Assembly (NCBI GenBank): GCA_963675135.1
Contig: OY776129.1
Coordinates: 72,137,348-72,201,347, forward strand
From: Galeopsis tetrahit
Taxonomy: Eukaryota; Streptophyta; Magnoliopsida; Lamiales; Lamiaceae
DNA: 64,000 nt
Direction of reading: 5' to 3'
In this document: positions 48,805-61,100 of the stretch, piece by piece
Position numbering within the stretch: the first letter of the stretch is position 1
How the letters are laid out: each line of letters opens with the position of its first letter
Translations under genes and position numbers: made by a program
The notes under the pieces: model-generated
What the model saw: only the letters and a program-made list of their open reading frames with translations
What the model was told of the DNA's origin: nothing
Database searches by the model: none

Positions 48805-51800
48805 TGATGTTAGCACTGGTTTGTTCTCTATCTCTTCCCATAAACTGTCTGCTTTTGTTCATAGTGAAACTTTTGCATAACAAATGAATCTCTCCTAGAA
48901 ATATAGCTTACTGCCCATTTTCCACTGTGCAGGTGGTGTGCAGGTTTACAGTTCTATCATGTGGAATATAATAAAATTTGTGTGTGCCTTTATGTGTTTT
49001 CTAACATCTCTTGGTTGTGTACTTGTGCTATTTTTTTTTTTTTTTCTTGTGCATGGATCCCTTAGTGCCAGTAAATATTGTCAAGTTATTCTAATCTCTC
49101 ATCATAGATCTTTTTTCCCTTACTTCCAACTAGTCTTCTCAAAATCAGCTATTTATTATTTAGTCATTCTTACACCCACTTCCAGCTTGGATTTTATTCT
49201 CTAAAAATGCCTACTGTCCTTCAAGGATGCTGCTCTTTATTTGGAATTGTACACATGTTTTAGTTACTGAAAAATCTTATTGAAAATTATCTAGCTCTCT
49301 CTAGCTTGTACATCAGCCACCTATATTCTTTGACAGAGAGTAGGAGACCTTTTGGTTTCAAAATTTCGATAGCTCTGTGTTAATTCTTTACATAAGCATC
49401 TATGTGGTACCCAATTTGAGAATATGTAAAAGATAATTGAGTTTACTTTGATATATAATACTTTTTCCATTGTTTCTTGTGCATTTTGGTTATTTGGATA
49501 GGTTAAGTTAATTTCAGTTCTATGAATAGGATATGTCCACAGTACTACAATGTTGCGCCAATTATATGCTTTGGCTCTTAAGACTTCCTATTACTGGTAC
49601 ACCTAATATATCTAGGTATTGTCTCTGTTTTGGATGTTTTGTGTGAAAGGATTTTTTGCATTTATGTTTTTTTTTAAAAAATATCTGTGAGTAGCTGTGT
49701 GTTTATATGTGCAGTCAGGTTCCTGTAGCCACATAACAACCGGGCTTAGTGAGTTTTAACTTATTTTTCAATTTATTTTTCTCTATGACCCAATTTACTA
49801 GTTTTGCAGGTGCAGGTTCCCTGCTTAAAATTAAATGGCTTGTGTAGTGATTTTAACGACAGCTTGCAATGGAACTTGTACAGGTGTTTGCTTTCGGTCA
49901 GGGAAAGTTTGGTTTGGCTGGTATTTTGCGGGACGATGATGTTACTTACGTTGGGAGCTAGATCCACAATCATCAAGTTGTTTTTGTTTTCTTTCTTGCA
50001 GAGCGGAACTTAGTTGTTGGTTTATCTATCATATGGGTATGACTAGTTAGAACTCATGTACTAATTGGATCTGAGACATGTATGATACCGTTTCGAATTG
50101 ACCTGTGAACATGTTGTTAGCTGTCATGTGAAAGCTATTTGAGTAGTGGCAAATTCGATTCGAAAGGGGAATTTAATGGGGTAGAAATTATCCAAATTTC
50201 TTGATGCTTCCGTCATGTTTCCATAAAAAAAGAATTTAGCCATAATGATGAGTCGCATCATATACAACTTGGGTTCCAAATGAATTAATGATGAAAATTC
50301 AATTTATACAGTGTCCTCTGAATATTAGATTGAAGTTAAAATATTTTACCTATGAATCTTTAGTTATGGATAAACAACCATATCTATTTGTTTAAAAGTG
50401 ATTAATGCAATTGTGTGAGAAAACTTCAAAAAGATTTAAAAAAAAATATGGTATCATTTGTTGTATAGAACTTTCAAAATATGATTGGAAATCAATGATG
50501 TTTTATTTCACTTGTCCTTGGAAGTTCATAATCACTCACAAGAATCCGCGTGCAACTTTAAGTGGGTTAAAAGCATTTTTTTTTTTCAAATAGAATCACT
50601 GTTGGAGTGCAACTAAGTGATTAAATTAATTTGTTAAAAGTGATTTTGGTGAAACACCCCTCTACCTACTTCTAATAGCTTCTATGTGTTTCTCATCATT
50701 ATAATAATCAATTTTACAATTTTACCCTCACAATTTAAATAATATTTCATTTTTACACCTTACCTATCCAAATGTAATAAGAGTGTTTTTTGTAAATTTA
50801 TAAAAAAAGTGATTTGTTTTGTAAACACCACAACATATACACAATTGATTTAAAGTGCTTAATTTTAAAACACTATTAAATTTCAATTTTATTGCAAAAA
50901 TCAATTTTAATCACTTTGAATCAATCACTATGATTTGCAAACACACCCTAAATTTATCGGGTTCAAGAACTCAATTTAAATTTGTCGGGTTCAAGAATTC
51001 AATTTTAGGTATTTTAAAACAAAAAACAATTTTATGGACCATTCGAAACACTAGTTATTACTTCATTCCATTTTATTTGTCATCTAAGGTTGTTATACAT
51101 AAATTAAGTAAGTTATGAAGTACTGTAATGTGTCATTTTTACATGTTATTTACTTATATTGTTATTCAATTCTCTAATATTAATTAAAAGATGCAATTTA
51201 ATTTTAAATTGATTTTTTTAATAGGATATGTAAGAAAAGAAAAACTGAAGAGATAAAATTGATTAAGAGCAAAATTGTCTAAAATTTGAGTTTATGTAAT
51301 CTTACTTAGTTAATTTTTTTTGTTTAAACGTGTAAAGGTGACGTGGAGGAGAAATTCACTGTTTTCCGATGCAAATGGTCTAAATACATTTGACTCGATC
51401 TATTTTAGTGTCATTATTAAAGAAATGAAACATTTGGTGTCCACACACTTAGATTTCTTCTATATACCACACAATAAGTAGTCCAATAATTCAAAGAGTC
51501 GTTTTCATTACAACATGGGATAGGTAGATGCATGAACGCGTAGCTTTTAAATTGAATTTTGTACCTAAATACTGGGCCATCACTCCTTACTGCTACAGCT
51601 TCCGAATTTCTGATACACCGGGTCTCAATTGCATTTGTGTATGGTGCATATTCGCTTCAGCCTTCAAGTTTCAATAATGAATTATATCTAATATTTACTT
51701 TTCGTGTTTCATTCTACTGGATTTTTAACACGTGTCGCCCTCAATATTATAGAATGTTGATTATTTTTTAATATGACACGTGTCAATCATCCATATAGTA

Positions 51801-52753
51801 GAACAAAATGTGAAACATGAAAAGTGGAACAAGTAATTTCAATCCACTTAATGCACAAGAGATCACACGAGACTCACTCTTTCACGTAAAAATATATGCC
51901 TACTTCCACTTTGTACTTCTCAAATTTTATATACATGGAGGTCTAATAATAAGTTGCGTACAAGACTAGTACACGTTCTCAATTTCATAAATATTACTCA
52001 TGTCTGATGCTTGATAATGATGTATATTAATAAATACACATAGTAAAATTATATACGATTATAAATTGACATTTAATTTGCAAGTTGGGGTTTTATTTTA
52101 GTTTGATCTAGACACAAAGAGTTCTCCCAACACTTGAGTAATTGGCTAGGACAAAATTTTCAGTACATCTAGTTCATGAATCTGAGATTCATGAACTCGT
52201 CCTAACTTGACGGACTCCTTTCACTCGAACCCTTTATCGCAGAGCCATCTAAACATTTTTATTTTAACTTGGAAATTGGAACAAACTTACTTCTTCTAGC
52301 ATTTTGAGAAGCAAAATCATCAAATTCCTCTATGAATAATACAAATCGAAGTTTGAAGAAGGGAAAGGTGAAGGAGCTCTCGACCGTCAACAAATAGAGG
52401 ATGATATATTCAATCGCATAGTTTGGGCTCCAAAAATGTATTCATAGTTAATTTGTTCCAACATATCTTAACTTTTCAATGCATAAAGTCGTTAATCAAT
52501 TTAACATTTCTTATGACATTGTGGATCATACTTTAACAATTTTAATTTAGATAAATTTCTTTGTGTAATGTCTAAGTCTCGGTCAGGAGATTTGTCAAAA
52601 CATTATAATAGCAATTCAAAGTATATACATATTCAAGAACATCAATGTCTCTTTTTCTTTTTCATGGGGTGAGAATGTCACTTGACAAGAGAGAAAGGGA
52701 GCATGTGCACATGTTTTGAGTGTTGTGTGCCATCAACTATAGTGTTGCTGCTA
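48805..52753. other. Intergenic DNA downstream of U2AF35
   Basis: The first part must hold the U2AF35 3' untranslated region. After that no gene is seen in nearly 4 kb. At about 50590-50960, repeated AGTGATT and AATCACT motifs in both orientations hint at an old hAT-like MITE without clear ends. The remainder is plain AT-rich sequence. Confidence 0.45.
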
Positions 52754-53048
52754 ATCTAGTAGTATCTAGACTATTATTGTAAACAACTCCATGTTTTTTT
52801 AGAGGTGTAAACAATTCCATGTTACTCCGGCTATTTATAAGGTTTTTTTAATAAAATATATGTTTGTAAGATGTTTAATAAAATAAAGACGAGCGTCTTA
52901 ACTAACAACGTTCCTTTCTGCAAGGTGAGGATTGGCATGTGCAGAAGGTAGGAGAGAGAATAAAATAAAACAATTTCATTAAGGAGCGACGTTAGCTACG
53001 ACACTCTTCTTTATTTTATTAAAAATCTCACAAACATATATGTTATAT
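52754..53048. repeat. 295-bp direct repeat, copy 1
   Basis: It is identical to 53774-54068 except at three positions and has no gaps. It ends exactly where the solo LTR begins. It contains no gene. Confidence 0.95.
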
Positions 53049-53774
53049 GATGTGTCAAAACTTGCACGAAAGGATTACGTGTCCTTCGGATTGGATGTCC
53101 CACTCTTCGAACACGTACAATCGCTCTGAATAGCTGCCTTTCCTCCAAATCTTCGAGAACCTGCAAAGAACACACCGGAGGGGGATCCGGTGTGGACACT
53201 CCGATGCCTAAGTCAGTATAGGGCTTATCAATAGCTTCCAAGGATCTCAAGATCCTTGAGGTATCAAAATAGTTCTCAAAGAATCTTAGAAAAAGGTTTC
53301 GTATTCAGTCTATTGAGTTTTTAATGTATGAGAGTCTAACCTGGAAATCTCTTCGAATTTACCTATTTATAGAGATCCCTCTTGGAGAGGAAGTCAAGCC
53401 TTCCTCTTATCTCGGAACTGCCCACAAGACTCGGCCCTGCTGAGTGGATGAAGTCCTCCTTTCTCTCCACTCTCTGAAGACTCGGCAATCCTCTCTCCCT
53501 AGTAGATTTCGTTCCCTAAAATAAAGGAGGACAAGGTCTTCCTTTTATCAAGTCTGGCCCGGAAATAGCGGAGGTCTTCCTATATTTACGGCCCATGACC
53601 TCATGTTACGACTGCTTAATTCTGATACTCCTCTCCAGATGGAGCTCCCTCCAGAGGGACCTCTAGAGAAGACTTTTTATCCAGAGAACACTAGATGATT
53701 CGATCCTTTCCCCTCGACCTTAATATTCATACACGTGTTGACTCCTTATTAGGTGACATTTTTAGGCCGCATCA
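53048..53774 (-). mobile_element. Solo LTR (727 bp), minus orientation
   Basis: The termini are TGATG and CATCA, inverted 5-base LTR ends. On the minus strand it begins TGATGCGGCCTAAAAATGTC, and a TATAAATAG box (53363-53371) lies about two thirds along, as expected for an LTR promoter. No second LTR or internal domain is present, so it is a solo LTR. The minus-strand frame across its end (53011-53250) is part of the LTR and not a gene. No normal 5-bp target duplication is present; instead it is flanked by the 295-bp direct repeats. Confidence 0.75.
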
Positions 53775-54068
53775 TCTAGTAGTATCTAGACTATTATTGT
53801 AAACAACTCCATGTTTTTTTAGAGGTGTAAACAATTCCATGTTACTCCGGCTATTTATAAGGCTTTTTTAATAAAATATATGTTTGTAAGATGTTTAATA
53901 AAATAAAGACGAGCGTCTTAACTAACGACGTTCCTTTCTGCAAGGTGAGGATTGGCATGTGTAGAAGGTAGGAGAGAGAATAAAATAAAACAATTTCATT
54001 AAGGAGCGACGTTAGCTACGACACTCTTCTTTATTTTATTAAAAATCTCACAAACATATATGTTATAT
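53774..54068. repeat. 295-bp direct repeat, copy 2
   Basis: It is offset exactly 1020 bases from copy 1, with three substitutions in 295 positions. It starts on the last base of the solo LTR. The sequence continues into TAAACCATTTTTTAAAT, which copy 1 lacks. Confidence 0.95.
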
Positions 54069-54145
54069 TAAACCATTTTTTAAATATTAATATTTTATTA
54101 AAAAAGTCTTATTTACAATACAAACTGGATTTTGTGATTATCAGC

Positions 54146-54164
54146 AACTTATTTTGTAGTTTCT
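54146..54164. repeat. LINE target-site duplication, left
   Basis: AACTTATTTTGTAGTTTCT (19 bases) is repeated exactly at 60350-60368. It marks the insertion of the LINE between them. Confidence 0.95.
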
Positions 54165-54200
54165 TTTTTTTTTTGAAATTATACAAGGAGGATACAAAAT

Positions 54201-57200
54201 TCAATAATTACAAATCTCCTTAATATATTGAGGAATATCTTTTTCAACCCAATCGAAAGGTGCTGAAAAATTCCGAGCTTCCTGAGCCCTCATGTGTGCT
54301 GCAAAATTGTTATCTCTGGCAATAACATCACAATCCCAAATCACCAAAGATTGCAGCAATTTCCTAATATCTTTGACCAAATCATTTTCCAATCCTTCAA
54401 ACCTCAAACAAGCATTAATAGCTCCAATTGAATCGGCAGAATCCATTCTAAGACTTGATATCCGGAGATTATGCTTGATACAACATTCCATTCCTTGCTT
54501 TGCTGCAATTAATTCTGCTGCAACAACAGAACCTGGATTTTTAATGCGTGCACCACCAGCCAAAGTTACAACCCCCTTATCATCAAATACCACAAACCCA
54601 GCAGCAAAGAAATCTTCGTTAATATCAAAAGCTGCATCCGTAAAAAGATTACCTTGGCCATGCTGAAAAGTATCCCCTTTCCTTCCTTGACAATCACCAT
54701 AATCCAATTCCTTTTCCAAGGACCCCTTTTTTTGGAAATCATTCCAGTAATCTAAAGCCCATTGTATTTTGAAATTAGCACAAGAAGAATCGGACTGATT
54801 CTTAGCAACATCCGAATGTAACCAACTGCATCTTTCTCTCCAAATAGCCCATGCAATAATGAGGAACAAAGAAAAGAACTTTTGATCAAACCGTTCCTTA
54901 ATATAGCATAATAATTGAAAATAAGTACCTTTAGTTTGTCCTCTAATCTGTTCCCATATTCCTTGATCCTTCCAAACTTGCTTAGCAAAAACACAATGAA
55001 TAAGAACATGTAAAGTATCAGCCCAAAAAGCACCACAACACAAACACGAAGATGCCATTGGAATATGATGCTTAACCAAATTACCCTCTGTTGCTAACGA
55101 ATCATTCAAAGTTTTCCACCCAAAAATACGAACCTTAGGATGAATCTTTAATTTCCACAAGTACTTCCACAATAACTGAGCATGATTACTTCCAGATGTG
55201 CTTGGTAAGGAAATGAACCATGGTTGTGTTGAAATTCTGGAAATAAACTTATATCCCGAGGCAACTGAATAATTCCCCGATGCACTTTCCGGCCAAAATT
55301 GCTGGTCTTTTTGACAAACCCCAAACAAAGGGGTTTTGAGAATAACACCCACTTCATTAGACCAGAACGCTTTACGAACAAGATCTTCATTCCATTCAGA
55401 ATTTGGCAATATATATCGGCTAACAGTAGAAGCACTAGCTATCCTGGACTTTATCAAACCATTCCCAAGACCTCCAACCCACCTATCTTTGAAAATATGC
55501 ACATCCAGCCCATTCCCTATGCGCCAACGAAGTCCTTTTTCCAGTACTTCCTTACTCCACATCATAGATCTCCACACAAAGGATGGATTGGAGCCCACTT
55601 CAGCATTCAAAATAGTCGTGAATCTAAAATATTTAGCTTTAAAAACACTACTCACAAGGGAATCTGGACGAAGCAACATCCTCCAAACCTGCTTTGCCAA
55701 GAGGGCCTTATTGAACAAAACCAAATTCCGAAAACCCAAACCTCCATCCTCACGCGACTTACATAATTCACTCCATTTCTTCCAATGCAGCTTATTATGA
55801 TTCTCCTCTGAACCCCACCAAAAATTAGCAATCATCCTTTCTATATCCCGACATATCGAAGTAGGAATCCTAAAACATGACATTGCATAACAAGGAATAG
55901 CTTGTAAAACAGATTTAATTAGAACCTCCTTACCACCTTCCGAAAATTTCTTATGACTCCACGAATTAATTCGCTGTCGCACCCGATCAACCAAGTACCC
56001 AAACTGATGGCGTTTCGTTCTGATTGAAAAAGTAGGTAAACCCAAGTAGATATCATGTCCATTCGTAGAACGAACGCCCAATACTTGCTTCAGAAAATCT
56101 CGATTCACCAATTTAGTACAGGGGCTAAAAGTAATGGCCGACTTCTCAAAATTGATCAACTGACCCGACGCCAACTCGTAAGAGTGTAGACATTCTTTCA
56201 AAATCTCAGCTTGTCGTTGTGATGCCTTCAAGAAAATCAAGCTGTCATCTGCAAAAAACAAATGAGAAACGCATGGGGCACCTCTGGCAATTTTGATACC
56301 TGAAAAGGCTTTCTGTTCCATAGCAGATCGAATAAGAGAAGACAACGCCTGAGCACACATAACAAACAGAAATGGTGATAGCGGATCCCCTTGCCGCAGA
56401 CCCCTAGAAGGTATAAAAGATTCAGAAATCGATCCATTAACACAAACATTATAGGAAACCGACGATATACATCTGAAAATAAGTTCCCTCCATCTGGCAG
56501 AAAATCCCACTTGTTTCAAAACTTGTAATAAAAAGGGTCACTCCACCCGATCATAGGCCTTACTCATATCCAATTTCAAAGCAGCATATCCTTCCTTACT
56601 TTTTGATGATCGGATCCAATGTAAGCATTCAAAGGCAATTAAGATATTATCCGAAATAAGCCGTCCAGAAACAAATGCACTTTGAGAAGGATCAATGATA
56701 TCATTCATAACAACCTTCAGCCTGTTCGTAATGACTCTTGATAGAATCCGATAACTCACATTACATAGACTGATAGGTCGATATTGCAAAACACTAACTG
56801 GATTTTTGACCTTTGGAATAAGAACAATTGTGGTATTATTCCATAAGTTTAGAGGTTTCTCACTGTTTAAATATATCAAAATTTGCTCACTAACCTCATC
56901 CCCTATCGTACCCCAATTGCTTTGATAAAACGAAGCCGGAAATCCATCTGGTCCGACAGCCTTCCATGGATTAAGATCCTTGATAGCTTTACTCACTTCC
57001 TCTTTAGAGAATGGAACATCCAGCATAGTAATATGATCCCTAGTCAACTGCATATCCATCTCCTTTGTTGCTTCATGAAGTATTGAAAAACTAGGGTTAC
57101 TTGATTTAAATATATCTTTAAAATACTCAACAAACACCCTTTTAATTCCATAGTCATTATACATCCATTCCCATAGACATTTTGAATTTTAGAAATACGA

Positions 57201-58317
57201 TTCGTGCTTCGTCTTTGATTGGCCCGACTATGGAAAAAATTAGTATTTCTATCCCCTTCTTTAATCCATGAAACCCTAGATCGTTGTTTCCAATACCATT
57301 CCTCTTGTGAGTACAAGTCCTCCAAATCTTTTTCCAATCTCTTTACTTGATGCATATCCGGAATTTTAGAATCATTGTCCACCTCCTTATTAATTTGAGA
57401 TTGAATGTTCCCAATTCGTGTTTTCAACGTACCCCCCCCTTCAGAGCCCATTTCTTAATTGACTCACCACATTGTTTCAAGGATACAGATAAATCAATCT
57501 TCTTTTCCTTGACAGCCCAAATCTTACCAATTACTTTCTTAAAACCAGATTCTTTTATCCAATGATTTTCAAAACGAAATCCAACCCTTGAAGGTTCTGC
57601 AATAATAGCATTATTCATGTTACATGTAATTAGAAGAGGTCGATGATCCGATCCCATAAAATCCAGCACTCTAACTTCATAGTTTGGGAACAACTTTATC
57701 CATTCAGAAGTAGCAACATATCTATCAAGTTTTTCTTGAATAAAGTCCATACCAAATCTCTTATTCATCCATGTAAATTTAGATCCATTAACCTTCAAAT
57801 TAATCAATTCAGTATAATCAAGAGCCTCCTGAAATTGTAATAATCTGGACAAAGGCTTCTTAATTCCCCCCCTCTTCTCAGAATGAAACAAAGTTTCATT
57901 AAAATCCCCACCCACAAGCCAAGCTTTATTTGCAAATTGACAATAATTACCAAGCCTTTTAAGTAGTTCCCATGAAAACTTACGGTCCTCCAACTTAGGA
58001 TTCCCTTGAAAACCGGTAAATCTCCATCGACTATCTTGAAATGAGATCACAGAATCAATATGTGCAGTAGAATAAGAAACAATATCTAACACAATGTCCT
58101 TCCAAAACAACAATAAACCACCAGAAAAACCCCTTGCATTCACTGAAAAACAACAACTAAAACCCAGTCTAGACTTCAAAAGATCGGCTCTAACCGATGA
58201 ACATCGAGATTCAGAAATAAACAACAAAGATGGACGAAATTTAAACACTAGTCGACTAAGATTATTCAATGCCCGAGTCCCACGAACCCCTCGAGCATTC
58301 CAGCAAATCACTCTCAT
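54201..58317 (-). pseudogene. LINE ORF2, broken (endonuclease, reverse transcriptase, RNase H-like)
   Basis: ORF2 starts at 58317. The apurinic-type endonuclease domain (58317 to about 57600) shows WNARGVRG, GGDFNE and GSDHRPL. The frame shifts within a run of eight C on the + strand (57432-57439), and again near 57170. The reverse transcriptase starts about 57000, and a TGA at 56538-56540 interrupts it right after a conserved block where an aspartate-containing motif ends. The remainder (56519-54201) is open for 772 residues, with the FADD catalytic box, a zinc-binding zf-RVT block (WKLKIHPKVRIFGWK) and an RNase H-like domain (LFTDAAFD). The three lesions are seen directly; inactivity follows from them. 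Confidence 0.9.
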
Positions 58318-59831
58318 TCCCCTGGGCGGGGCTGATTCACTTCAGCCTCCGCCTGTTCACGAATCACAAGCGACGCCCCATATGTTTCAAACATACTCCG
58401 AGCCCGCTTACAGCTTGCTTCCACCTCCTTGATCACTTCGCCCTCAGACCAACCCTTACCATCGCCCCAAAAACCCATTACTGTTCCAGCAGCATCATTC
58501 CAAGATCTCTTCTTATACGGAACAACATAGCTATTAGCTGAATCAGCCTGGCCCGTAACCTCCTTATCACGAACCGCCCCATTATTGTCAGGTTCTGCAT
58601 GCTCAGGTAAAGCTATCGTTTCATAGATCGGAGCAAAGGGTTTCTCACCATCATAAAGGATCTCAACATAGGAGGCATAGTAAGAAGTACTGAGATCCCT
58701 TCCCACAAAGTGTACAACACGATAATCACTCCCATTTTCCACACCATGCAAAGGTTCCTTCAGAAAACAGTGTTGAAAACCCATAGGAACAGTAAAAGAG
58801 ATTGGTTCCAGATACTTACCTGTTCGTGGATCAAACCGGCCCTTCTCTTCAGGCAGACGCCTACAACGACCCTCCTCCACTCCATTTTTCTCAGGCATAA
58901 GATCCTCAAAATTCCCTACAATCTGACGGCGCTGTGGGCCAATTTCCAGCCTAGTCTCCACTTCCTCATTTTCCACCACCACCGCCTTACCTTTCAAAAC
59001 CCTTCTCTCCTCCTCCTCCACCTGAGAAAGCCCCTGAACTTGTCCCCCATCCCCGATTTGAAGAAGATGAAAAAATTGATTAAGCTCCTCCTCTGTGGGA
59101 CTCTTCTTTTTATCTGCTTGCAACCATAAGGGAAAAAACCTGTGCTCCTTGCACCACTCATCAGATTTGTCACATGCAAGTGAACATTCCTTCTCCGAGT
59201 GATTCAACATTCCACAAACCGTACAGAAACCAGATAAACGCTCATATCGAAAAACCGCAGTAATCGGTTCATCCTCCACCGTTATATAGAAAAACCTACA
59301 AAGAGGTTTAGTGACATCCAAAAGCACCCGAATGCGCAAACATTCCCCCCATGCCTCATCACCCTCTTTAGCATCAACCTCTATAACTTCACCCACAATA
59401 CTACCTATTTTGAGGCCTAAAATCTTACTCATAGCAAACAACTGGAGACCATGAACCTGGATCCAAATAGGTACAAAGTTCAGTTTGAGTTGGCCTAACC
59501 TTTCTCCCCCATGCATCCTATCCAAAACAACCAAAGACCGACGAACATTGCAAGGTTGTTGAAGCAGAACCTCCTTCATCTTAGCAGCATCCCCAAAAGT
59601 AATAAGAAAAAGGCCCTCCCCAGCATTCACAATCCTCAACGGGGAACGCATTCGCCACGCTCGTCCCAAAATCTCAGACAGCTCAGCAATACTGATAGGC
59701 CTTCTGGCCACAAATCGCATGGCCACCGTGTTCTGCGGAATCGCCAATTCATTCCTCTGCGCCACTAGATGTGGGGCATTTCTCTGTGAAATGCGAAAGT
59801 TCTCCATCATTTGGTTAATGGATTCCGCCAT
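58314..59831 (-). CDS. LINE ORF1 protein (DUF4283 and CCHC-type zinc knuckle)
   Basis: An open frame of 505 residues when started at the ATG at 59831 (MAESINQMME). The frame stays open further upstream to 60182, but that part is not protein-like for this family. A DUF4283-type RNA-binding region covers roughly residues 30-190, followed by a zinc knuckle with CTVCGMLNHSEKEC and a long charged tail. ORF1 proteins coat the element RNA. Its stop (58316-58314) overlaps the ORF2 start as ATGA, suggesting ORF2 is reached by stop-start reinitiation. It is intact, but the element as a whole is not. Confidence 0.88.
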   Translation of the reverse strand: MAESINQMMENFRISQRNAPHLVAQRNELAIPQNTVAMRFVARRPISIAELSEILGRAWRMRSPLRIVNAGEGLFLITFGDAAKMKEVLLQQPCNVRRSLVVLDRMHGGERLGQLKLNFVPIWIQVHGLQLFAMSKILGLKIGSIVGEVIEVDAKEGDEAWGECLRIRVLLDVTKPLCRFFYITVEDEPITAVFRYERLSGFCTVCGMLNHSEKECSLACDKSDEWCKEHRFFPLWLQADKKKSPTEEELNQFFHLLQIGDGGQVQGLSQVEEEERRVLKGKAVVVENEEVETRLEIGPQRRQIVGNFEDLMPEKNGVEEGRCRRLPEEKGRFDPRTGKYLEPISFTVPMGFQHCFLKEPLHGVENGSDYRVVHFVGRDLSTSYYASYVEILYDGEKPFAPIYETIALPEHAEPDNNGAVRDKEVTGQADSANSYVVPYKKRSWNDAAGTVMGFWGDGKGWSEGEVIKEVEASCKRARSMFETYGASLVIREQAEAEVNQPRPGE

Positions 59832-60349
59832 AAGATTAATAAGATAAAAAACTATAGTAGAGGGAAGCTTGTGTAAGAAGAGTGATTGAGGAAGAGAGCC
59901 TTCCACCCAATATATAAAGGAAGGAAACCCAAACGTTGGTGGTAAATAAAAAACCACACATCTGAAACCATCGGCGCCCCCAAAACCATCATTGTGAGAT
60001 AGAGAAAAACCCCCGAGATATGTTCGGCCAATCATCTTCTTTGCTTTCAAAAATTGTCTCCAAGAAATGATGGAATCTGGCATACCCCCAATGGATACGC
60101 GAGTAATTCTGCACAAACTGATCATCCAAATTCTCAACCTAAATCTAATGATTAGAGAATTTGTAATACCCAATACAAACAATACCCATCAATAGACGAA
60201 AAGCACTCACACAAACCAAAAAAACCAATCAAGAATAAAAAAAGAGGGCAGAATTCGAAGCGGTGGCAAAAAGTTTTACAAGAAAACTTTGGATATCAAG
60301 AAATCTCTCAAAGAGGAGAGAGAAACTTGCGGAGATTGATGTTAATAAT

Positions 60350-60368
60350 AACTTATTTTGTAGTTTCT
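60350..60368. repeat. LINE target-site duplication, right
   Basis: An exact second copy of the 19-base sequence at 54146-54164, directly next to the 5' end of the LINE. Confidence 0.95.
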
Positions 60369-60452
60369 ATCACACACAAATGCACAATAGTTTGTTAAGG
60401 TACCGACTACCGATAGTCCATTTTCTAAAGAAAACCGAACTAGTGTTCCACA

Positions 60453-61092
60453 CAGGGGCGGACCTATGTGTTAGGTGAGGAGGGCCATGGCCCCCCCTAG
60501 ATTTCATTCAAGAGGCACCTTTATTTATATAATTGTATGCGATTTTTTTTATTTTATTTTAGTTGCCCCCCCCCCCCCCCCCCCTAAAACTTCTCAGGCC
60601 CAACACACCAAAATACTTATATACTCTAATTCCTTTAAAAATCTGAAAAACTCCCCCACAAATATAGACGGGACAAGGTTTGCTATTTAAATTTTTGTTT
60701 ATATTATATTTCTTAATTTATTATTTAAATTATTCCCCACAAATTTAATTCATAATTTATGTTTAAAATTAATTAGTCAATTATTAATTGATATATTTTT
60801 AGATTTTGATTTGAAGTTAAAAAAATAAACAAAAATTATATAACTTGTTGATGTATATTGAAAAGGAGATTGTGAAGATGTTCAATATAGAGTCTGTTTA
60901 TAAATAATTTTCATTACATGAAATTAAAGAAAGACATTCTAAATTTTAAAATTTAATATTATAATTTAAAAATATTATGATAATTATATATTATATATAA
61001 ACTAGATAGTGGAGTATAATTTAAATTTGATTAATTTAAAATTTTATTGTTGGACTTGGCCCCCCTAATTGTTCATGCTGGGTCCGCCCCTG
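60453..61092. mobile_element. hAT-type MITE (640 bp)
   Basis: The ends CAGGGGCGGACC and GGTCCGCCCCTG are perfect inverted partners, flanked by an identical 8-base GTTCCACA (60445-60452 and 61093-61100). It contains a run of 19 C (60566-60584) and no transposase. The left end is only about 85 bases from the LINE. Confidence 0.93.
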
Positions 61093-61100
61093 GTTCCACA

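Larger units (their letters stand above)
54165..60349 (-). mobile_element. Full-length L1-type LINE retrotransposon (6.2 kb), disabled
   Basis: The element reads on the minus strand from about 60349 to an A tail (T run at 54165-54174 on the + strand). A perfect 19-base target duplication bounds it, so it is not 5'-truncated. It carries ORF1 (nucleic-acid-binding) and ORF2 (endonuclease, reverse transcriptase, zinc-binding, RNase H-like). ORF1 is open, but ORF2 has two frameshifts and one internal stop, so this copy cannot make a full ORF2 protein. Confidence 0.95.

Noticed and set aside
48440..48880. A 146-codon frame overlapping the last U2AF35 exon
   Set aside because: It is a register shadow of the Arg/Ser repeats in the real exon.
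53011..53250. A 79-codon minus-strand frame
   Set aside because: It spans the end of the solo LTR and the flanking duplicate; it is a chance frame in the transcribed part of the LTR.
55299..55800. Plus-strand frames of about 155 codons
   Set aside because: They are antisense shadows of the LINE ORF2 reverse transcriptase and zinc-binding region.
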